The notes under the pieces: model-generated
Told to the model about the DNA's origin: nothing
What the model saw: only the letters and a program-made list of their open reading frames with translations
The model's database searches: none
Source of the DNA: Huberarchaeum crystalense [NCBI: Candidatus Huberarchaeum crystalense]
GTDB taxonomy: Archaea; Huberarchaeota; Huberarchaeia; Huberarchaeales
Length of the DNA stretch: 9,205 bases
Direction: 5' to 3'
Assembly: GCA_002790315.1 (NCBI GenBank)
Contig: PFUW01000003.1
Coordinates: 23,057 to 32,261, forward strand
In this document: positions 6,259 through 9,205 of the stretch, piece by piece
Numbering within the stretch: the first letter of the stretch is position 1
Layout: each line of letters opens with the position of its first letter
Position numbers and translations under genes: made by a program

Positions 6259-8670
6259 ATGGTGCTTGATAAAAAATATAATCCCGCATCTTTTGAAGAG
6301 GAGATTATTAAATTCTGGCAAGAGAACGAAGTTTTTAAATTTAATCCCAAAACAACCAAAAAAATATTTTCAATTGATTCACCACCACCATATGCTTCAG
6401 GAGACATTCATGTTGGTCACATTATGAGTTATGGACATTTTGAGTTTGCTGCGCGTTACTGGAGAATGCGCGGAAAAGAGGTTTTTTATCCTTTTGGGTT
6501 TGATGATAATGGTCTTCCAACAGAAAGATATGTTGAAAAAAAATACAATATTAAATCAGTAGATATGCTGCGTAAAGAGTTTAGAGATCTTTGTTTAAAA
6601 GAAGTCACACAACTCGACGAATTATACAAAAACATTTTTACTCGAATGGGACATTCAATGGATTGGTCACTTTCATACAATACTATAAATCCATATTGTA
6701 CAAAAATGTCGCAAAGATCTTTTATTGATCTTTATAAAAAAGGAAGAGTGGAGAGATTAGAAGAAGCGGTGATTTGGTGTCCTTTTTGCCAAACAGCACT
6801 TGCTCAAGACGACCTTGAAGACGCAGAAAAAGAAACATTTTTAAACACAATTTTATTTGAACTTGAAACTAAAGAAAAAATTAAAATAGCAACAACACGA
6901 CCAGAACTTTTGCCTGCGTGTGTTGGAATTTTTGCACATCCTGATGATGAACGATATAAAAATTTTGTTGGAAAAAAAGCAAAAATTCCTATTTTTGGAG
7001 GTGTTGTTCCTATTATGGCTGACGATAAAGTAGATATGGAATTTGGAACAGGGCTTGTTATGGTATGTACTTTTGGAGATCAAACAGATATTGATTGGTG
7101 GAGAAAATATGATCTTCCTTTAAAAAATGTATTAAATAAAGATGGATCTTTAAATAAGTTAGCAGGTAAGTATAAAGGCACATTTATTAAAGATGCTCGC
7201 GCAAAAATAATAGAAGATCTCAAGTCAGAAAATCTTTTAATTGAGCAAAAGAAAATAATGCATTCTGTAAATGTTCATAATAGATGTAATGTTCCTGCAG
7301 AATATATTGTTTCACTTCAATGGAAAATAAAACAACTTGATCTAAAAAATAAAATGATAGAGCAAGGTCGAAAAATAAAATGGTATCCTGATTTTATGCG
7401 TTTAAAATATGAAAATTGGGTTAATGGATTAAAGTGGGATTGGATAATTTCGCGCCAAAGATGTTTTGGCATACCTTTTCCAATATGGTATTGTAAAAAA
7501 TGTGGAAAAACAATTATAGCAGATGAAAGTGAATTGCCTGTTTATCCAACACAAGATATGCCCAAAAAAAAATGTAGTTGTGGGTCAATAGATTTTTTAC
7601 CAGAGACAGATGTTATGGATACTTGGATGACTTCATCAATATCTCCGTTAATTACTGCAAAATGGGGGGAAAAAGATAATTTAATGAATATAGTATACCC
7701 TTTTTCTTTAAGACCACAAGGACATGACATAATACGAACATGGGCTTATTATACAATTTTAAAGAGCCATCTTCACACAAATTCTATTCCTTGGAAAACA
7801 ATTGCTGTTTCAGGGTGGGGGCTTGATGAAAAAGGCAAAAAAATGTCAAAATCAAAAGGAAATATAGTAGATCCACAAGATGTTATCAAAAAATATTCTG
7901 CTGATGCCTTAAGATGGTGGGGGGCAACCGTAAGAGCAGGCGAGGATTTTTGTTATAAAGAACAAGATGTACAAGATGGCTTTAAATTTTTAAATAAAAT
8001 TTGGAATGCATCTCTTTTTGTTGAGATGTTTTATAATAGTGATGTTTTTGAAAAAAACAACACAGAGCTATCTAAGAAAAACAGCAGGGTTTTGGACAAA
8101 TGGATTATTCAAAAATTCAGGAAAGTTCTTGACAATTCAAGTAAAGCAATTGAAGAATATAATTATGGAGATGTTAAAAGAAATTTGTTTCAGTTTTTTA
8201 AAACCCATTTTTGCGACAATTATCTTGAATTTATTAAATGGCGGCTTTACTCTAATGAAAATATAAAAGCAAAAACATCTGCACAATATTATGTTGCATT
8301 TGTATTAAAAAACTCTTTAAAATTATTCCATCCTTTTATTCCTTTTATAACTGAAAAGATTTGGATGGACTTATTTGATGAAAATAAAAGCATTGCTATT
8401 ACTTTATGGCCAGAATTGTCTGAATTTGATGAAGATACACAAGCAGAAAAAATTGGTGACTTTGCTTTTAAAGTTATTGAAGATGTTAGGGTATGGAAAG
8501 CGAGCAACAAAAAAAGCGTTGCATATGATAATTTTTCTTTAGATCTGACGATTCCCGATGCATCTTTTAATGAAGTTGTAGAAGACATAAAAAATATTGT
8601 GCGCGCAAAAAAAATATCTGTTGTTATTAGTAAGGATTATCAGGTTATTTGTAAAAATTTAGAGAATTAG
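6259..8670 (+). CDS. valS: Valyl-tRNA synthetase
   Basis: Class I aminoacyl-tRNA synthetase that joins valine to tRNA-Val and hydrolyses mischarged threonine in its CP1 editing domain. The product is 803 residues, on the short side for ValRS, and lacks the C-terminal coiled-coil arm of most bacterial enzymes. Features in order: HIGH-type motif HVGH (51-54) after PPPYASGDI; zinc-type cysteines C174 and C177 in WCPFCQTALAQ; editing-domain segment TTRPELLPACV (from 212) and the GTGLVMVCTFGD stretch; a second cysteine cluster (C412, C415, C439, C441); RPQGHDIIRTWAYY, typical of archaeal-type ValRS; KMSKS (528-532); and a helical anticodon-binding domain from about 600. The frame runs back to an ATG at 6187. 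I use the ATG at 6259 (MVLDKKYNP), where the synthetase similarity begins. There is no Shine-Dalgarno motif. The HIT-family gene follows after 14 bases. Confidence 0.97.
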   Translation: MVLDKKYNPASFEEEIIKFWQENEVFKFNPKTTKKIFSIDSPPPYASGDIHVGHIMSYGHFEFAARYWRMRGKEVFYPFGFDDNGLPTERYVEKKYNIKSVDMLRKEFRDLCLKEVTQLDELYKNIFTRMGHSMDWSLSYNTINPYCTKMSQRSFIDLYKKGRVERLEEAVIWCPFCQTALAQDDLEDAEKETFLNTILFELETKEKIKIATTRPELLPACVGIFAHPDDERYKNFVGKKAKIPIFGGVVPIMADDKVDMEFGTGLVMVCTFGDQTDIDWWRKYDLPLKNVLNKDGSLNKLAGKYKGTFIKDARAKIIEDLKSENLLIEQKKIMHSVNVHNRCNVPAEYIVSLQWKIKQLDLKNKMIEQGRKIKWYPDFMRLKYENWVNGLKWDWIISRQRCFGIPFPIWYCKKCGKTIIADESELPVYPTQDMPKKKCSCGSIDFLPETDVMDTWMTSSISPLITAKWGEKDNLMNIVYPFSLRPQGHDIIRTWAYYTILKSHLHTNSIPWKTIAVSGWGLDEKGKKMSKSKGNIVDPQDVIKKYSADALRWWGATVRAGEDFCYKEQDVQDGFKFLNKIWNASLFVEMFYNSDVFEKNNTELSKKNSRVLDKWIIQKFRKVLDNSSKAIEEYNYGDVKRNLFQFFKTHFCDNYLEFIKWRLYSNENIKAKTSAQYYVAFVLKNSLKLFHPFIPFITEKIWMDLFDENKSIAITLWPELSEFDEDTQAEKIGDFAFKVIEDVRVWKASNKKSVAYDNFSLDLTIPDASFNEVVEDIKNIVRAKKISVVISKDYQVICKNLEN

Positions 8671-8684
8671 TTATCAAATATATT

Positions 8685-9083
8685 ATGGCTGAAAAAGAGT
8701 GTGTTTTTTGCAAAATAGTTGCAGGCGAAGTTCCTTCTTTTAAGATTTATGAAGACAACAATTTTGTAGCGTTTCTCAATATTTTTCCTGTGTGCAAAGG
8801 TCACACTTTAATTATACCAAAAAAGCATTTTCGTTGGGTTTGGGACTTGCCTGATGATTTGTATGCGCAATTTTGGCTTGTTGCAAAGAAAATAGCACTT
8901 TTTTTACAAGAAAAGCATAAGTCAGATTTTATTGTGTCATTTGTTGAAGGTATAGATATTCCTCACGCACACATACATCTCCAACCACAAGTTTTTGGCA
9001 AAATACAAAAATCACAACTAATATTCACATCTGACGAAGAGCGAATGAATTTTGTAAAATTAGCCCACGAGAAAATAGGGTAA
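8685..9083 (+). CDS. HIT-family (histidine triad) nucleotide-binding hydrolase
   Basis: A 132-residue cytosolic protein of the HIT superfamily, whose members bind nucleotides and hydrolyse or transfer nucleoside phosphates (adenosine phosphoramidates, dinucleoside polyphosphates, aminoacyl-adenylates). The N-terminal C-x2-C pair (C6, C9 in CVFCKIVAGEVPS) and H48 suggest the structural zinc site of Hint-type proteins. GHTLIIPKKH (39-48) is the conserved core strand. The active-site triad is HAHIH (H94, H96, H98) followed by LQP; by family analogy H96 is the nucleophile. The general HIT assignment is firm, but the substrate cannot be read from sequence. The gene begins 14 bases after the valS stop, so the two are probably co-transcribed, although an AT-rich element at 8652-8661 in the valS tail is about right for an independent promoter. 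No Shine-Dalgarno motif is seen. Confidence 0.94.
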   Translation: MAEKECVFCKIVAGEVPSFKIYEDNNFVAFLNIFPVCKGHTLIIPKKHFRWVWDLPDDLYAQFWLVAKKIALFLQEKHKSDFIVSFVEGIDIPHAHIHLQPQVFGKIQKSQLIFTSDEERMNFVKLAHEKIG

Positions 9084-9109
9084 TTAAAATAAGTTTGTCT
9101 AATATTTAA

Positions 9110-9121
9110 TTTTTTATTTTT
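9110..9121 (+). terminator. T-tract terminator after the HIT gene
   Basis: T6-A-T6 begins 26 bases after the HIT stop codon, followed by further T-rich sequence. This fits an archaeal oligo-T terminator for the valS-HIT transcript. It overlaps the first copy of an 18-base direct repeat. Confidence 0.45.
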
Positions 9122-9130
9122 ATTTAATTA
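9113..9130. repeat. 18-base direct repeat, copy 1
   Basis: TTTATTTTTATTTAATTA is identical to bases 9188-9205. The copies start 75 bases apart. The unit is low-complexity AT, so a chance origin is possible, but an exact 18-base match this close is notable. Confidence 0.55.
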
Positions 9131-9146
9131 ACTTGCTAATATAATC

Positions 9147-9174
9147 AATAGCAACAACAATAGTAATAGCAACA
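9147..9174. repeat. Short 18-base-period repeat
   Basis: AATAGCAACA occurs at 9147-9156 and again at 9165-9174, separated by ACAATAGT, giving about one and a half units of an 18-base period. It lies between the two copies of the longer direct repeat. No coding frame supports it as part of a gene. Confidence 0.4.
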
Positions 9175-9187
9175 GAGTTTTTAAGTG

Positions 9188-9205
9188 TTTATTTTTATTT
9201 AATTA
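9188..9205. repeat. 18-base direct repeat, copy 2, ending at the window edge
   Basis: Exact second copy of bases 9113-9130. It ends on the last base of the window, so the right boundary may be an assembly break in repetitive sequence. The whole tail, 9084-9205, has no convincing gene on either strand. Confidence 0.55.

Noticed and set aside
9127-9190. A - strand tail reading like a protein C-terminus (KNSVAITIVVAIDYISKLIK then stop), with an alternative Leu-rich frame
   Set aside because: In-frame stops lie a few codons upstream in the right-edge repeat, no start codon is available, and the pattern comes from a short triplet-like repeat.

Overview
The window is AT-rich (estimated by eye at about 30% G+C) and clearly archaeal. 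It carries the large subunit of the archaea-specific replicative polymerase PolD, an archaeal NAC-alpha homologue, a stand-alone Bud32 kinase, a zinc-hook Rad50-type ATPase, an archaeal-type valyl-tRNA synthetase and a HIT-family protein. Low G+C, short intergenic gaps and compact proteins suggest a small-genome lineage of the DPANN type (Woesearchaeota/Pacearchaeota-like). That placement is an inference, because no rRNA is present. No tRNA or rRNA gene, CRISPR array, transposase or phage gene was seen.

Layout. Bases 1-1883 (+) hold the C-terminal half or so of PolD DP2, running in from beyond the left edge. Bases 1917-2276 (+) encode NAC-alpha. Bases 2380-2925 (+) encode an unrecognised four-helix membrane protein. 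Bases 2995-3573 (+) encode Bud32. Rad50 lies on the opposite strand (6121-3614) and meets bud32 tail to tail across 40 bases of T-tract terminators. valS (6259-8670, +) is divergent from rad50 across a 137-base promoter region and is followed after 14 bases by a HIT-family gene (8685-9083, +). The last 122 bases carry no convincing gene, only AT-rich sequence with short direct repeats, one of which coincides exactly with the window end. No gene-free stretch exceeds 300 bases.

How the genes relate. This is housekeeping DNA rather than an accessory island. PolD copies the chromosome and Rad50 (normally with Mre11, absent here) handles DNA ends. NAC shields nascent chains at the ribosome, ValRS charges tRNA-Val, and Bud32 serves the KEOPS complex that makes t6A in tRNA. 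Only valS-HIT looks like a tight transcription unit; the others appear to have their own promoters. No start codon has a clear Shine-Dalgarno motif, and at least the NAC gene has a TATA-like box at the distance expected for a leaderless mRNA.

No plainly new multi-gene system was found. The points most worth a second look are the Rad50 with a divergent Walker A and D-loop and no mre11 neighbour, the unassigned membrane protein, a marked excess of GCGC tetramers in an AT-rich background, and the repeat at the right edge.
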